A DNA stretch of 64,000 bases from Paraburkholderia caribensis (GCF_002902945.1 NZ_CP026102.1:1054001-1118000); one strand, 5' to 3'; shown: positions 17,514-26,296, counted from the stretch's first letter. The notes: generated by a model not told the origin, from the sequence alone. Numbers and translations are program-made.

Positions 17514-18506
17514 TCAAGGCACTGCGCTTTCTCGTGGCATATTTGGATTGCCACCACCACCATGACGCAGCGGACTCCGGTCGCTGCGCGGACTCGTACC
17601 GAACCGCGCGCGATAGGTCCGCGAGAAGTGCGACGGCGACTCGAATCCGCACGCCACGCAGATCGCCGTAATCGACATGTCCGTCTGCCTCAAAAGCTCG
17701 CGCGCGCGATCCAGCCGCAATTGCAGATAGAAATGCGTGGGCGTGTCCTTTAGCGATGAACAGAAAAGCCGCTCCAGCTGTCTGCGCGTGACGCCGATTT
17801 CCTGCGCGAGATCGGCGGGCGCGAGCGGTTCTTCCATGTTCTGCTCCATGACACCGATCACCTGAATCAGCTTGCGGTTATGCACGCCGTAACGCGCCGC
17901 GATTTCCATGCGCTGATGATCGGAGCGCTGGCGGATGCGGCTTACGACGAATTGTTCCGAGATCGACGAAGCGAGCGCCGCGCCATGACTGCGCGAGATC
18001 AGGTCGAGCATCATGTCGATCGAAGCCGTGCCGCCCGCGCAGGTGATGCGCCGCGCGCCGATCTCGAATAGCTCTTCGCTCGCATTCACCGACGGGTAGC
18101 GCTCGCGGAATGCAGAGAGCGCTTCCCAATGCAGGGTCACGCTGTCGGTGGCGCGCAGCAGTCCCGCTTCGGCCAGGATGAACGCGCCTGTGTCGATGCC
18201 GCCGAGCGTCGCGTGGGTGTGGTCGAGCCGCCGGAGCCAGTCGCCGAGCGCGCGGCTGTAGCATGCAAGCGGATCGAAACCGGCGACGATAAAGACGGTT
18301 CGGACGTGATCGACATCGCCGAAGGCGGCTTCGGCGTTCATCGAAATGCCGTTGCTCGCGGCGACAGGCGCGCCGTCCACGCTCAGAATATGCCAGCGGT
18401 ACAGGTTTTCGCGAAAGCGGTTGGCGACGCGCAGAGGCTCGATAGCCGACATGAAGCCGATGGCGGAAAAGCCCGGCAGCAGCAGAAACGAAATGTCTTC
18501 GGGCAT
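17514..18506 (-). CDS. cdhR: GlxA/AraC-family regulator of carnitine/betaine catabolism (CdhR-like)
   Basis: 330-aa regulator. An N-terminal DJ-1/PfpI-like (GATase1) domain (ISFLLLPGFSAIGFMSAIEPLRVANR to about residue 190) is joined to a C-terminal AraC double helix-turn-helix (PLAPADLAQEIGVTRRQLERLF and MSITAICVACGFESPSHFSRTYRARFG). It is divergent from caiX-cdhCAB, the position of CdhR in P. aeruginosa; the close paralogue GbdR has the same architecture and cannot be excluded. CdhR activates carnitine genes on sensing carnitine. A 21-bp palindrome lies 27-47 bases upstream of its start codon. It may read the GTCGC repeats found at three promoters in this locus. Confidence 0.85.
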   Translation of the reverse strand: MPEDISFLLLPGFSAIGFMSAIEPLRVANRFRENLYRWHILSVDGAPVAASNGISMNAEAAFGDVDHVRTVFIVAGFDPLACYSRALGDWLRRLDHTHATLGGIDTGAFILAEAGLLRATDSVTLHWEALSAFRERYPSVNASEELFEIGARRITCAGGTASIDMMLDLISRSHGAALASSISEQFVVSRIRQRSDHQRMEIAARYGVHNRKLIQVIGVMEQNMEEPLAPADLAQEIGVTRRQLERLFCSSLKDTPTHFYLQLRLDRARELLRQTDMSITAICVACGFESPSHFSRTYRARFGTSPRSDRSPLRHGGGGNPNMPRESAVP

Positions 18507-18532
18507 CGCTCGATCTTCTGGATGTCAGGTTG

Positions 18533-18553
18533 GCCGGATTCGTCGAATCCGGC
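18533..18553. promoter_or_regulatory. 21-bp palindrome upstream of cdhR
   Basis: GCCGGATTCG-T-CGAATCCGGC is a perfect dyad with 10-bp arms and a single central base, 27-47 bases before the cdhR start codon. It could be an operator for autoregulation or, if transcribed, a leader hairpin. Confidence 0.5.
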
Positions 18554-18652
18554 GAGCGTAGCAAGCGGCATGCAATGCGGCAAGCCGACAAAAAACCCTA
18601 CGCGTATGGCGCAGCGCACCATCGCGCCGACGCATGCTGGTTTTCCCTCATG

Positions 18653-18712
18653 GTCGCGCGCAAGCAAGAACGGGTCGCTGATAGTCGATTTTGCCGGAAT
18701 ATGGATTTGTAC
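18653..18712 (+). promoter_or_regulatory. Candidate AraC-type operator upstream of caiX
   Basis: GTCGC at 18653 and 18674 (21 bp apart) with ATGGATTTGTAC at 18701, 27 bp after the second half-site, repeats the porin arrangement base for base in spacing. The intervening GTCGA and TTGCC blocks are also shared, offset by at most one base. Confidence 0.55.
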
Positions 18713-18719
18713 CTTTAAT
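18691..18719 (+). promoter_or_regulatory. Candidate caiX promoter
   Basis: TTGCCG (18691-18696) and TTTAAT (18714-18719) are 17 bp apart, and the GTCGC half-sites sit just upstream of the -35 position as expected for a class II AraC activator. The -10 hexamer is only moderate and is not conserved at the porin gene. Confidence 0.3.
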
Positions 18720-18807
18720 GCACGTCGCGTCTTTCCAGAGTCGTCTCACTCGCCGCCCGTTACGCGGGCGTTCCAGAACATTACGAGCTGTGTCGAAGGG
18801 GATCGTC

Positions 18808-19758
18808 ATGAAGTTGATCATCAAAGCCGTTTCCGCATGTCTTGCTGGCCTGCTGGCCGCACTGTCGCTGCCCGCGCTCGCGCAGGACCCGCCGAGCTGT
18901 CGCGCCGTCCATTTCGCGGATATTGGCTGGACCGACATCACGTCGACTACGGCGCTCGCGTCGACGGTCTTCGAAGGGCTCGGTTATCAGCCGGTGACGA
19001 CGGTGGCATCCGTGCCGATCTCGTTTGCCGGGTTGAAGAGCAAGCAGCTGGACGTCTCGCTCGGGTACTGGTGGCCTGTACAGGAGAAAGCGCTTGCGCC
19101 GTTCGTCGACGCGAAGTCGATCAACGTCTTGCAGCCGCCCAATCTGACGGGTGCGCGAGCGACATTTGCGGTGCCCACTTACGAATACGACGCGGGACTG
19201 AAGACTTTCGCCGATATCGCGAAGCATCGTGCGGAACTCGACGGAAAGATCTATGGCATCGAGCCGGGCAGCAGCGCGAATGCCGCAATCCAGAAGATGA
19301 TCGCGACCAATCAGTTCGGTCTGGGCGGATTCAAGCTGATCGAGTCGAGCGAGGCGGGCATGCTCGTGACCGTCGACCGCGCGGTGCGTGAAAAGAAATG
19401 GGTGGTCTTTCTCGGCTGGCAGCCGCATCCGATGAACATTCAGATTGATATGAAGTACCTGAGCGGGAGCGAAGGCGTATTCGGTCCGAACGATGGCGAA
19501 GCGCGTGTTTATACGCTGACGTCGCCGGATTTTCTGACGCGCTGCCCGAATGCTGGAAAGTTGGTGAGCAATCTTCGCTTTACCACGCAGCTCGAGAACG
19601 TCGTGATGCAGTCGGTGATGAACAAGGAGAAGCCCGCCGAAGCTGCTAAAGCGTATTTGAAAAAGAATCCGCAAGTACTCGACGAATGGCTCGCAGGCGT
19701 CAAGACGTATGACGGCAAGGATGGTTTGCCTGCCGTGAAGGCTTATCTCGGTCTTTGA
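18808..19758 (+). CDS. caiX: Carnitine-type ABC transporter substrate-binding protein
   Basis: 316-aa periplasmic binding protein, signal peptide cleaved after A25 (LPALA|QDP). The ATG at 18808 with GAAGGGG upstream was preferred to the longer frame. Segments VHFADIGWTDITSTTALAS, KSKQLDVSLGYWWPVQ, GKIYGIEPGSSANAAIQKM and WVVFLGWQPHPMN are shared with the choline binding protein at 15105. Being first in the carnitine operon, divergent from cdhR, it corresponds to CaiX (PA5388), which delivers L-carnitine to the Cbc transporter core. That core is not in this window. Confidence 0.88.
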   Translation: MKLIIKAVSACLAGLLAALSLPALAQDPPSCRAVHFADIGWTDITSTTALASTVFEGLGYQPVTTVASVPISFAGLKSKQLDVSLGYWWPVQEKALAPFVDAKSINVLQPPNLTGARATFAVPTYEYDAGLKTFADIAKHRAELDGKIYGIEPGSSANAAIQKMIATNQFGLGGFKLIESSEAGMLVTVDRAVREKKWVVFLGWQPHPMNIQIDMKYLSGSEGVFGPNDGEARVYTLTSPDFLTRCPNAGKLVSNLRFTTQLENVVMQSVMNKEKPAEAAKAYLKKNPQVLDEWLAGVKTYDGKDGLPAVKAYLGL

Positions 19759-19833
19759 GATCCGACATTCGAATACGGGAAGTACTTTTCCATTGCAACC
19801 AGTCAGATCCCACAGTTAACAGGAATTTCACGC

Positions 19834-20763
19834 ATGAACCATGAAGTGATCGTGACCTGCGCTGTCACGGGTGCAGGCGACACCGTCGGCAGACATCCCG
19901 CCATTCCCGTCACGCCCAAACAGATCGCCGATGCCGCAATCGAAGCCGCAAAAGCAGGCGCAACCGTCGCGCATTGCCATGTGCGCGATCCGAAAACGGG
20001 ACGCGGCAGCCGCGATCCGAATCTGTACCGCGAGGTCGTCGACCGTATTCGCTCCGCGGATACGGATGTCATCATCAATCTGACGGCTGGCATGGGCGGT
20101 GACCTGGAAATCGGTCCCGGCGAAGATCCGATGCGCTTCGGCGCGGGCACCGATCTGGTCGGCGGGTTGACGCGGCTTGCGCACGTCGAAGAGCTTTTAC
20201 CGGAAATTTGCACGCTCGATTGCGGCACGCTCAACTTCGGCGACGGCGACTATATCTACGTATCGACGCCCGCTCAATTGCGGGCGGGTGCAAAGCGTAT
20301 TCAGGAACTCGGCGTCAAGCCGGAACTGGAGATCTTCGATACGGGCCACCTGTGGTTCGCCAATCAATTGCTGAAAGAAGGTCTGCTCGATGCGCCGCCG
20401 ATGTTTCAGCTGTGCCTCGGCATTCCATGGGGCGCGCCCGCCGATACGACGACCATGAAGGCTATGGTCGACAACCTGCCGGCCGGCGCGCAATGGGCGG
20501 GCTTCGGTATCGGCCGCATGCAGATGCCGATGGTCGCGCAGGCGATGCTGCTGGGCGGTCATGTGCGCGTGGGTCTTGAAGACAACATCTGGCTCGACAA
20601 GGGCGTGCCTGCGAGCAACGGCTCGCTCGTCACGCGCGCCGTTGAAATCATCGAACGGCTTGGCGGCCGCGCGCTGACACCTGCGGAGGGCCGCAAGAAA
20701 CTCGGCCTGCGCGCACGCGGCGAACGGCTGCTCGAAAAGCGCGCCGCAGAACAGTTCGCATAG
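19834..20763 (+). CDS. cdhC: 3-Dehydrocarnitine cleavage enzyme (BKACE family, DUF849)
   Basis: 309-aa beta-keto acid cleavage enzyme. In this family the carnitine-linked member condenses 3-dehydrocarnitine with acetyl-CoA to give betainyl-CoA and acetoacetate. Family marks are the N-terminal VIVTCAVTGAGDTVGRHPAIPVTPKQIADAA, metal-binding AHCHVRDPKTGRGSRD and INLTAGMGGD, and LEIFDTGHLWFANQLL. It lies between caiX and the carnitine dehydrogenase gene, which fixes the substrate more firmly than the sequence alone. Gap to caiX is 75 bp without obvious signals. Confidence 0.92.
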   Translation: MNHEVIVTCAVTGAGDTVGRHPAIPVTPKQIADAAIEAAKAGATVAHCHVRDPKTGRGSRDPNLYREVVDRIRSADTDVIINLTAGMGGDLEIGPGEDPMRFGAGTDLVGGLTRLAHVEELLPEICTLDCGTLNFGDGDYIYVSTPAQLRAGAKRIQELGVKPELEIFDTGHLWFANQLLKEGLLDAPPMFQLCLGIPWGAPADTTTMKAMVDNLPAGAQWAGFGIGRMQMPMVAQAMLLGGHVRVGLEDNIWLDKGVPASNGSLVTRAVEIIERLGGRALTPAEGRKKLGLRARGERLLEKRAAEQFA

Positions 20764-20806
20764 CAGTTGCAATAACGCTTTGAATCATTCGAGAGGATCA
20801 TCGGCA

Positions 20807-21772
20807 ATGGCAGTGATTACGGATATCAAGACTTTTGCAGCAATCGGCGCAGGCGTGATCGGTAGCGGCTGGGTGGCGCGCGCGCTCGCGCATGGGCTCG
20901 ACGTCATTGCATGGGACCCCGCGCCGGGCGCGGAGAAGCAGTTGCGCGACAACGTCGCGAATGCGTGGCCCGCACTCGAACGTGTCGGACTCGCGGCGGG
21001 TGCTTCGCAGGAGCGCCTGCGTTTCGTGAAGACGATTGAAGCGTGCGTCGCGGATGCCGACTTCATTCAGGAAAGCGCGCCTGAGCGCGAGGAATTGAAG
21101 CTCGCGTTGCACGAGCAGATCAGCCGCGCGGCAAAGCCTGACGCGATCATCGCGTCGTCGACATCGGGCCTGCTGCCGACCGATTTCTATGCGCGTGCGC
21201 TGCACCCCGAGCGCTGCATTGTCGGGCATCCGTTCAACCCTGTGTATCTGTTGCCGCTTGTCGAAGTACTGGGCGGTGAACAAACCGCGCCGTCGACCAT
21301 CGACGCCGCGATGAACATCTATCGTGCGCTCGACATGAGGCCGCTGCATGTGCGCAAGGAAGTGCCGGGCTTTATCGCCGACCGCCTGCTCGAAGCGCTG
21401 TGGCGCGAAGCGCTGCATCTGGTCGACGAAGGCGTCGCGACGACCGGGGAAATCGACGATGCGATCCGCTTTGGCGCGGGCATCCGCTGGTCGTTCATGG
21501 GGACGTTCCTCACGTACACGCTTGCTGGCGGCGACGCAGGCATGCGGCATTTCATGCAGCAATTCGGGCCCGCGCTGGAATTGCCGTGGACGAAACTCGC
21601 CGCGCCGAAGCTGACGGACCAGCTGATCGACCGCGTGGTGGACGGAACGGCAGAGCAGGTGGGTCCGCGTTCGATCAAGCAGCTCGAGCGCTATCGCGAC
21701 GAATGCATCACGAACGTGCTGTCCGCGATTGCCGAAACGAAAGCGCGTCATGGCTTGCGTGCCGACGAATAA
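20807..21772 (+). CDS. cdhA: L-carnitine 3-dehydrogenase
   Basis: 321-aa NAD-dependent dehydrogenase of the 3-hydroxyacyl-CoA dehydrogenase superfamily, converting L-carnitine to 3-dehydrocarnitine. A Rossmann motif IGAGVIGSGWVARAL begins at about residue 11, with the acidic residue of the NAD site in AWDP. The family block HPERCIVGHPFNPVYLLPLVEV precedes the helical C-terminal domain. The ATG at 20807 follows GAGAGGA by nine bases and gives the family length; a TTG start 27 bases upstream is less likely. It is the central gene of the carnitine operon. Confidence 0.93.
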   Translation: MAVITDIKTFAAIGAGVIGSGWVARALAHGLDVIAWDPAPGAEKQLRDNVANAWPALERVGLAAGASQERLRFVKTIEACVADADFIQESAPEREELKLALHEQISRAAKPDAIIASSTSGLLPTDFYARALHPERCIVGHPFNPVYLLPLVEVLGGEQTAPSTIDAAMNIYRALDMRPLHVRKEVPGFIADRLLEALWREALHLVDEGVATTGEIDDAIRFGAGIRWSFMGTFLTYTLAGGDAGMRHFMQQFGPALELPWTKLAAPKLTDQLIDRVVDGTAEQVGPRSIKQLERYRDECITNVLSAIAETKARHGLRADE

Positions 21773-21860
21773 GGTCGAGTAATATCTGTGCGTGTGCGGG
21801 GCATTGAAACCGATATCCCGCGCGTGCCGTACCTCGTTCAAAGCGACGGAGACATTCGCC

Positions 21861-22352
21861 ATGCCGCGACACGCGGAATTGCCTGCGTATCAGGACGTCG
21901 TGCGCGCCGAGTGGGTCGATTACAACGGCCATCTGCGCGACGCGTTCTATATGCTGATTTTCAGCTTCGCCACCGATGCGCTGATCGACCAGATCGGCCT
22001 CGACGACACCGTGCGCAAAGCGCGTGGCCGCTCGATCTACACGCTCGAAGCACACATTCACTATCTGCACGAAATCAAGGAAGGCGCCCGGGTGCGGGTG
22101 GAGATGCGTGTGCTCGCGTATGACGCCAAGCGCATGCACCTGTACCTCGAAATGTTCGCGGACGACGGCGCTGAAGCCGTCGCGGCGGGCGAGCAGATGC
22201 TGTTGCACGTCGATATCGGCGGGCCGCGTTCAGCGGTGTTCGACAGCGACGTCGAAGCGCGCGTGCGCGCGCTCGTCGATGCGCAAGCGGCGCTGCCTGC
22301 GCCGCAATACGCGGGGCGCGTGATTGGCTTGCCGGGGCAAACGCGCAAATAG
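21861..22352 (+). CDS. cdhB: Betainyl-CoA thioesterase
   Basis: 163-aa hot-dog-fold (4HBT) thioesterase with AEWVDYNGHLRDAFYMLIFSFATDALI, the typical catalytic region with its aspartate, and LEAHIHYLHEIKEGARVRVEMRVL. It would release glycine betaine from betainyl-CoA made by CdhC, linking carnitine degradation to gbcAB. The ATG at 21861 follows CGGAGA; the upstream extension of the frame is not family-like. It is 88 bp after cdhA and the order cdhC-cdhA-cdhB is that of P. aeruginosa. Confidence 0.88.
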   Translation: MPRHAELPAYQDVVRAEWVDYNGHLRDAFYMLIFSFATDALIDQIGLDDTVRKARGRSIYTLEAHIHYLHEIKEGARVRVEMRVLAYDAKRMHLYLEMFADDGAEAVAAGEQMLLHVDIGGPRSAVFDSDVEARVRALVDAQAALPAPQYAGRVIGLPGQTRK

Positions 22353-22403
22353 CGCCGCGCGCATTCGCGTGCATGATCGGACAACCTGAGCGGAGCATGC
22401 CAG

Positions 22404-23339
22404 ATGCTCGAACCTGAGATGATCGCGTTCGTTGAGCGCACGAAGGGTCTTTATCCGCGCGATCGATCTGTATCGACGTTTGCCGAACAGCGGGCGGTGT
22501 ACGAACAGTACGCCGCCGCGCTAACGCCGCCATTGCCCGATGGCGTGACGACTCACGACGCGCCTTTCACATCGCCCGATGGACACACGTTCGGCGTGCG
22601 CCTGTACGCGCCCGCTGAGCGTGCGCGGTCGATGGGCACGGTGCTGTATTTTCATGGCGGCGGGTTCGTTGTCGGATCGCTCGACAGTCACGCCCTGATC
22701 ACAGCGCGCATCGCGGCGGATACCGGCTTGTGCGTGTTGACCGTCGATTATCGGCTTGCGCCCGAGCACGCCGCCCCGGCCGCGCACGACGATTGCCTTG
22801 CCGTGACGCGTGCCGCGCTCGACGGCCGCCTGCCGTTCGGCCCTTTGCCGCGATCGCTGCAACTGGCAGGCGACAGCGCGGGCGGCACGCTCGCGGCGAG
22901 TGTCGCGATGCGTCTGCGCGACGAGGGGAAAGCGGGCGTGGACGGCGTCGCGCTGGTTTATCCGATGCTGGGCATCGAACCGCAATGGCCCGCGCGCGAC
23001 TCGGAAGCCGATGCGCCGATGCTCACGCTTGCCGATGTGCGACGCTACGGCGCGCTGTATTGGTCCAGTCGGGCACGCGATCACGCGTGGACTGTTCCGC
23101 TCGAAGCATCACGCTATGATGGATTGCCGCCGACGCTTGCGATCGGCGTCGAGCACGACCCGTTGCGCGACGACGCGCGGGTCTTTGCGGAACGCATCCG
23201 CGCGGCGGGAGGACAGGCGAGTGCGCCCGTCGGCATCGGCCTCGTGCACGGCTCGTGGCGCGCGCTGGCGACGAGCCCCGGCGTGCAATGGATGCATCGC
23301 GAAGTGTGTCGCTTCCTCGTCGAACACGCTGCCGGTTGA
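22404..23339 (+). CDS. Alpha/beta hydrolase, probable short-chain acylcarnitine esterase (HocS-like)
   Basis: 311-aa hormone-sensitive-lipase-type esterase. The oxyanion motif H84-G-G-G, the nucleophile elbow G-D-S158-A-G-G, an Asp in VEHDPLRDD and a late His in GLVHGSW complete the triad. There is no signal peptide. It occupies the place of PA5384 behind cdhB, described in P. aeruginosa as a hydrolase of short-chain O-acylcarnitines (HocS). That assignment is by synteny and family; the sequence itself only shows an esterase. The next gene is convergent. Confidence 0.78.
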   Translation: MLEPEMIAFVERTKGLYPRDRSVSTFAEQRAVYEQYAAALTPPLPDGVTTHDAPFTSPDGHTFGVRLYAPAERARSMGTVLYFHGGGFVVGSLDSHALITARIAADTGLCVLTVDYRLAPEHAAPAAHDDCLAVTRAALDGRLPFGPLPRSLQLAGDSAGGTLAASVAMRLRDEGKAGVDGVALVYPMLGIEPQWPARDSEADAPMLTLADVRRYGALYWSSRARDHAWTVPLEASRYDGLPPTLAIGVEHDPLRDDARVFAERIRAAGGQASAPVGIGLVHGSWRALATSPGVQWMHREVCRFLVEHAAG

Positions 23340-23380
23340 CGGCGGGAATCCCGGCCGCCGATTGTTGCCAGAAACGCTGG

Positions 23381-23668
23381 TTATGCAGCGAATGCGTGCT
23401 CGAGCACTTCGGCCGCGATCATGGCGGCGGCGTTTGCGGGAGCAGGGCGTTCGGCTGGCTTGAAGACGGCGTCGCCACGCCGGATCTTTCGGCGCGAAAC
23501 CGCGCAGGTACCGGAGGTGTGCGCCGAGCGGCGGCGCCAGCGCTGCTCGCCGTAGTGGCAGCGGCCGGGTTCGATCCAGCGGATCACCAGCGTCGTGTCA
23601 GAGTGTTCGAGAATCTCGATGCGCAACCCGTTAGCGCCCATCAACGGTAAACACTCCAGAGTGGTCAT
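23381..23668 (-). CDS. DUF3331 domain-containing protein
   Basis: 95-aa protein of the DUF3331 family, which is largely confined to Burkholderia and relatives and has no known function. Family features are DTTLVIRWIEPGRCHYGEQRW, a conserved cysteine pair (CHY and TCAVSRRKIRRGDAVFKP) and a C-terminal NAAAMIAAEVLE helix. Start chosen at 23668, where CGGAG lies upstream on the coding strand and the homologous region begins. The longer frame running to 24022 enters sequence without family resemblance. Convergent with the esterase gene. Confidence 0.8.
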   Translation of the reverse strand: MTTLECLPLMGANGLRIEILEHSDTTLVIRWIEPGRCHYGEQRWRRRSAHTSGTCAVSRRKIRRGDAVFKPAERPAPANAAAMIAAEVLEHAFAA

Positions 23669-24043
23669 GGTCGGCTCCGTATTTGTGGTGTGCCGAATGT
23701 AGACCCACGCGCGCGTGAGAGCCATTGTGCCCGCGTAGAAACACTGTTCCCGATTCCGCAATAATGAGATGGTGGACATGCACACGAACGGTAATAAGGG
23801 GATTTGCGGCTCGTCATAGCGATTACACGCAAATATGCAACGAACTGTTGTATGAAAGGCAGAAAAGGGCCGGACCGTTTGTCTGGTCTGCCGGGGAACG
23901 TTGCATCCTTTAAGATGGACGGCTGGCAACCCCGCGGCGAGCACGCGCAGGCATCGCGCATGCGCGTGCGTTGGCGATGCTGCCCGCCCCACCATTGCGA
24001 TGCGCGATCGTTGAACGCGCATCGAGTTCCATCACGAGGTCAC
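23669..24043. other. Divergent gap between DUF3331 and PerM-like genes
   Basis: 375 bp with no convincing gene. It is less GC-rich than its flanks around 23800-23880. Presumably holds the two divergent promoters; no clear hexamers or dyads were identified. Confidence 0.5.
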
Positions 24044-25129
24044 ATGAACCAACGCCCGCCCGACGTTCCATCCGAGGCCGACATGCCGAATCGCCGCAAG
24101 GCGCAGCGGATTGCTTCGGCGGCGCTGTATGCCGTCATGGTGGCGCTGGCGATCTGGGTGATCCGCGATTTCGTGCCGGCCATTGCCTGGGCTTGCGTGA
24201 TCGCGATTGCGCTGTGGCCGGCGTTTCACCGGATCGAAGAGCACAGGCTGTTCAAGGGGCGCTCGACGCTGATCGCGACCGTTCTGACCATTGCCATCGG
24301 CTTGCTGTTTCTGCTGCCTGTCGGAATCGGGATTGCGCAGGCGGCGGCCGAGGCGCACGACGTGATCGAATGGGCGCGCGACGTCCAGGAGAACGGCATT
24401 CCGTTGCCGGACTTCGTTCAGCATTTGCCGTTTGGCGCGGCGCAGATCGGGGCGTGGTGGCAGGAAAACCTGACGCAGCCGCTGCGCGATTCGCCCGCCA
24501 TGAAGGGCTTGCACGGCGGCGCGGTCGTCACGTTCGGCCGGCATTTCGGCGCGCGGGCGGCGCACGCGCTGATGCTGTTCGGCTTCATGCTCGTCACGCT
24601 GTTCGTGATCTTTCAGGCGGGGCCGAAGCTGTCGGGCGAATTGATGAAGGGCGTGCGGCGCGCGTTCGGCTATGACGGCATGCATCTGGCCGAACGGATG
24701 GCGGCGGCTGTGCGCGGGACGGTGTCGGGGCTGGTGGTCGTCGGGATCGGCGAGGGCGCGTTGCTGTTGCTCGCGTATATGTTGACGGGCGTGCCGCACG
24801 CGGCGTTGCTCGGTTTCGTCACGGCGATCGCTGCGATGCTGCCGTTTTGCGCGCCGATCGTATTCTGCGGCGCCGCGCTGTGGCTCTTCATCGAGCAAGG
24901 CGCGCTCGTGCCCGCGATTGGCCTTGCTGTGTTCGGCTTCGTCGTCGCGTTTGTCGCCGAGCACTTCGTGCGGCCGGTGCTGATAGGCAGTTCCGCGCGG
25001 CTGCCGTTTCTGCTCGTGCTGTTCGGGATTCTTGGCGGCGCGGAGACGTTTGGGCTGCTCGGGCTGTTCGTCGGCCCGGCGCTGATGACGGTGCTGATGG
25101 TGCTATGGACCGAGTGGGTCGAGCGCTGA
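24044..25129 (+). CDS. AI-2E family transporter (PerM-like)
   Basis: 361-aa integral membrane protein with about seven to eight hydrophobic segments and the family block AAMLPFCAPIVFCGAALWLFI near residues 263-290, ending with LFGILGGAETFGLLGLFVGPALMTVLM. PerM-like proteins have been linked to autoinducer-2 export or Na+/H+ exchange, so substrate is open. The ATG at 24044 precedes NQRPPDVP; GAGGT lies upstream. It is a single gene, convergent with the OpgC-type gene and unrelated to the betaine locus as far as can be seen. Confidence 0.85.
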   Translation: MNQRPPDVPSEADMPNRRKAQRIASAALYAVMVALAIWVIRDFVPAIAWACVIAIALWPAFHRIEEHRLFKGRSTLIATVLTIAIGLLFLLPVGIGIAQAAAEAHDVIEWARDVQENGIPLPDFVQHLPFGAAQIGAWWQENLTQPLRDSPAMKGLHGGAVVTFGRHFGARAAHALMLFGFMLVTLFVIFQAGPKLSGELMKGVRRAFGYDGMHLAERMAAAVRGTVSGLVVVGIGEGALLLLAYMLTGVPHAALLGFVTAIAAMLPFCAPIVFCGAALWLFIEQGALVPAIGLAVFGFVVAFVAEHFVRPVLIGSSARLPFLLVLFGILGGAETFGLLGLFVGPALMTVLMVLWTEWVER

Positions 25130-25192
25130 TGTGGCTTTCCTGATTGCAGCGTTGAGTTTGGCGTGGCTCGCGTGACGGGCTGATCGCCGATC

Positions 25193-26296
25193 TCAGGCGG
25201 GCCCCGAGCCGCGCAGGCGCAGCGTCAGTACGCGCGAGATCGGCACCGATACTTTCGCGACGGCGAACAGCGAGCCGATCGCGACGGCATCTGCGACGAG
25301 ACCGAGCGGTACGTTCAGATAGCCGTCTGTTGCCGTATAGAGCAGCGAGTCGACGACCAGCGAGATCACTGTCCCCGCGACGAAACACAAGAGGCCTTTG
25401 CGCCCGACAAGTCCTATCCACGGCAGGCGTTGAGCCAGCGCTCGCGCCCAGCCGATGCGCACCATATTCGCGACGAGCCATGCGATCGCGAGGAAATTGA
25501 CCGCGCGCAGCCACGACAGATTCTGTTTCAGGCTGCTGTCCAGCGGCCCCACTTCCACGAAAAGCTTGAACCAGGCGGCAGCTGCGACGATGCCGCAGGC
25601 GAACACTGTCAATAGCCACCCGTGGCGGTGCGCACTCGCGCGCTGATAGACGGGTTGCGTCTGCGCGATCACGCCGAGCACGAACATCAACTGCCACGCG
25701 AAGGGGTTGAAGTCCCACTGCGCGTCTTCCGCGACAGGGAGATGGGGGAGCAACGACGGCGCAATCGACCACACGGCGAGGCTGCCCGCCAGCAGCAGCC
25801 ACGGCTTGCTGCGCGCGAGCGGCAGGATGGCGGGCACGGCAAACGCGAAAAACGCGTACATGGGCAGTACCGACGCCAGGTACGGCTGGCGACGGAACAG
25901 CAGGATGTCGCGCAGGACCGCAGTGGGCGTGTCCATCATGTCGTCGAGATCGGTCGTGGCCATGTTGGGCGCGTCGATGCTGAACGCGCTCATCACGGCG
26001 CTTACGAGCAGCATCAGGACGGCTGTAATCAGAAACGCCCTATACAGCTCGAGCGAACGCTTGAAAAAGCGGTTGCGTGCGTCGGCTTCCGTGTGGCGTT
26101 TCGCAAGCGAAGCGTAAGCCGTGGCCGTCGCGAATCCACCGAGGAAGACGAAGACTTCGGCCGCGTCGCACAGCGCGTACGCGTGCAGCGTCGCGCGCGA
26201 CAGGATGCTGCCGCCGATGTGGTCGACGACGATAAATACAAGAACTAGCCCCCGGAAGAAGTCCAGTTCGATCAGACGGTTTTTGGATGTCTGCAT
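25193..26296 (-). CDS. opgC: OpgC-type membrane acyltransferase
   Basis: 367-aa polytopic membrane protein of the OpgC family, which adds succinyl or similar groups to osmoregulated periplasmic glucans. The signature is at the N-terminus: NRLIELDFFRGLVLVFIVVDHIGGS, then FVFLGGFATATAYA. About ten hydrophobic segments follow. Start at 26296 was chosen because the family begins there; its ribosome site is weak and the frame is open for another 64 codons upstream. No opgGH genes are nearby, so it may equally modify another glycan such as the adjacent exopolysaccharide. Confidence 0.8.
   Translation of the reverse strand: MQTSKNRLIELDFFRGLVLVFIVVDHIGGSILSRATLHAYALCDAAEVFVFLGGFATATAYASLAKRHTEADARNRFFKRSLELYRAFLITAVLMLLVSAVMSAFSIDAPNMATTDLDDMMDTPTAVLRDILLFRRQPYLASVLPMYAFFAFAVPAILPLARSKPWLLLAGSLAVWSIAPSLLPHLPVAEDAQWDFNPFAWQLMFVLGVIAQTQPVYQRASAHRHGWLLTVFACGIVAAAAWFKLFVEVGPLDSSLKQNLSWLRAVNFLAIAWLVANMVRIGWARALAQRLPWIGLVGRKGLLCFVAGTVISLVVDSLLYTATDGYLNVPLGLVADAVAIGSLFAVAKVSVPISRVLTLRLRGSGPA

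Larger units (their letters stand above)
18507..18807. other. Divergent cdhR/caiX intergenic region
   Basis: This 301-bp gap holds no gene. It contains the cdhR-proximal palindrome (18533-18553), the GTCGC direct repeat and ATGGATTTGTAC element (18653-18712) and a candidate caiX promoter (18691-18719). Confidence 0.8.

Noticed and set aside
17514..18506. Naming the regulator GbdR instead of CdhR
   Set aside because: The two are paralogues of like architecture; divergence from caiX-cdhCAB favours CdhR. The shared operator at the betaine gene keeps GbdR-like function open.
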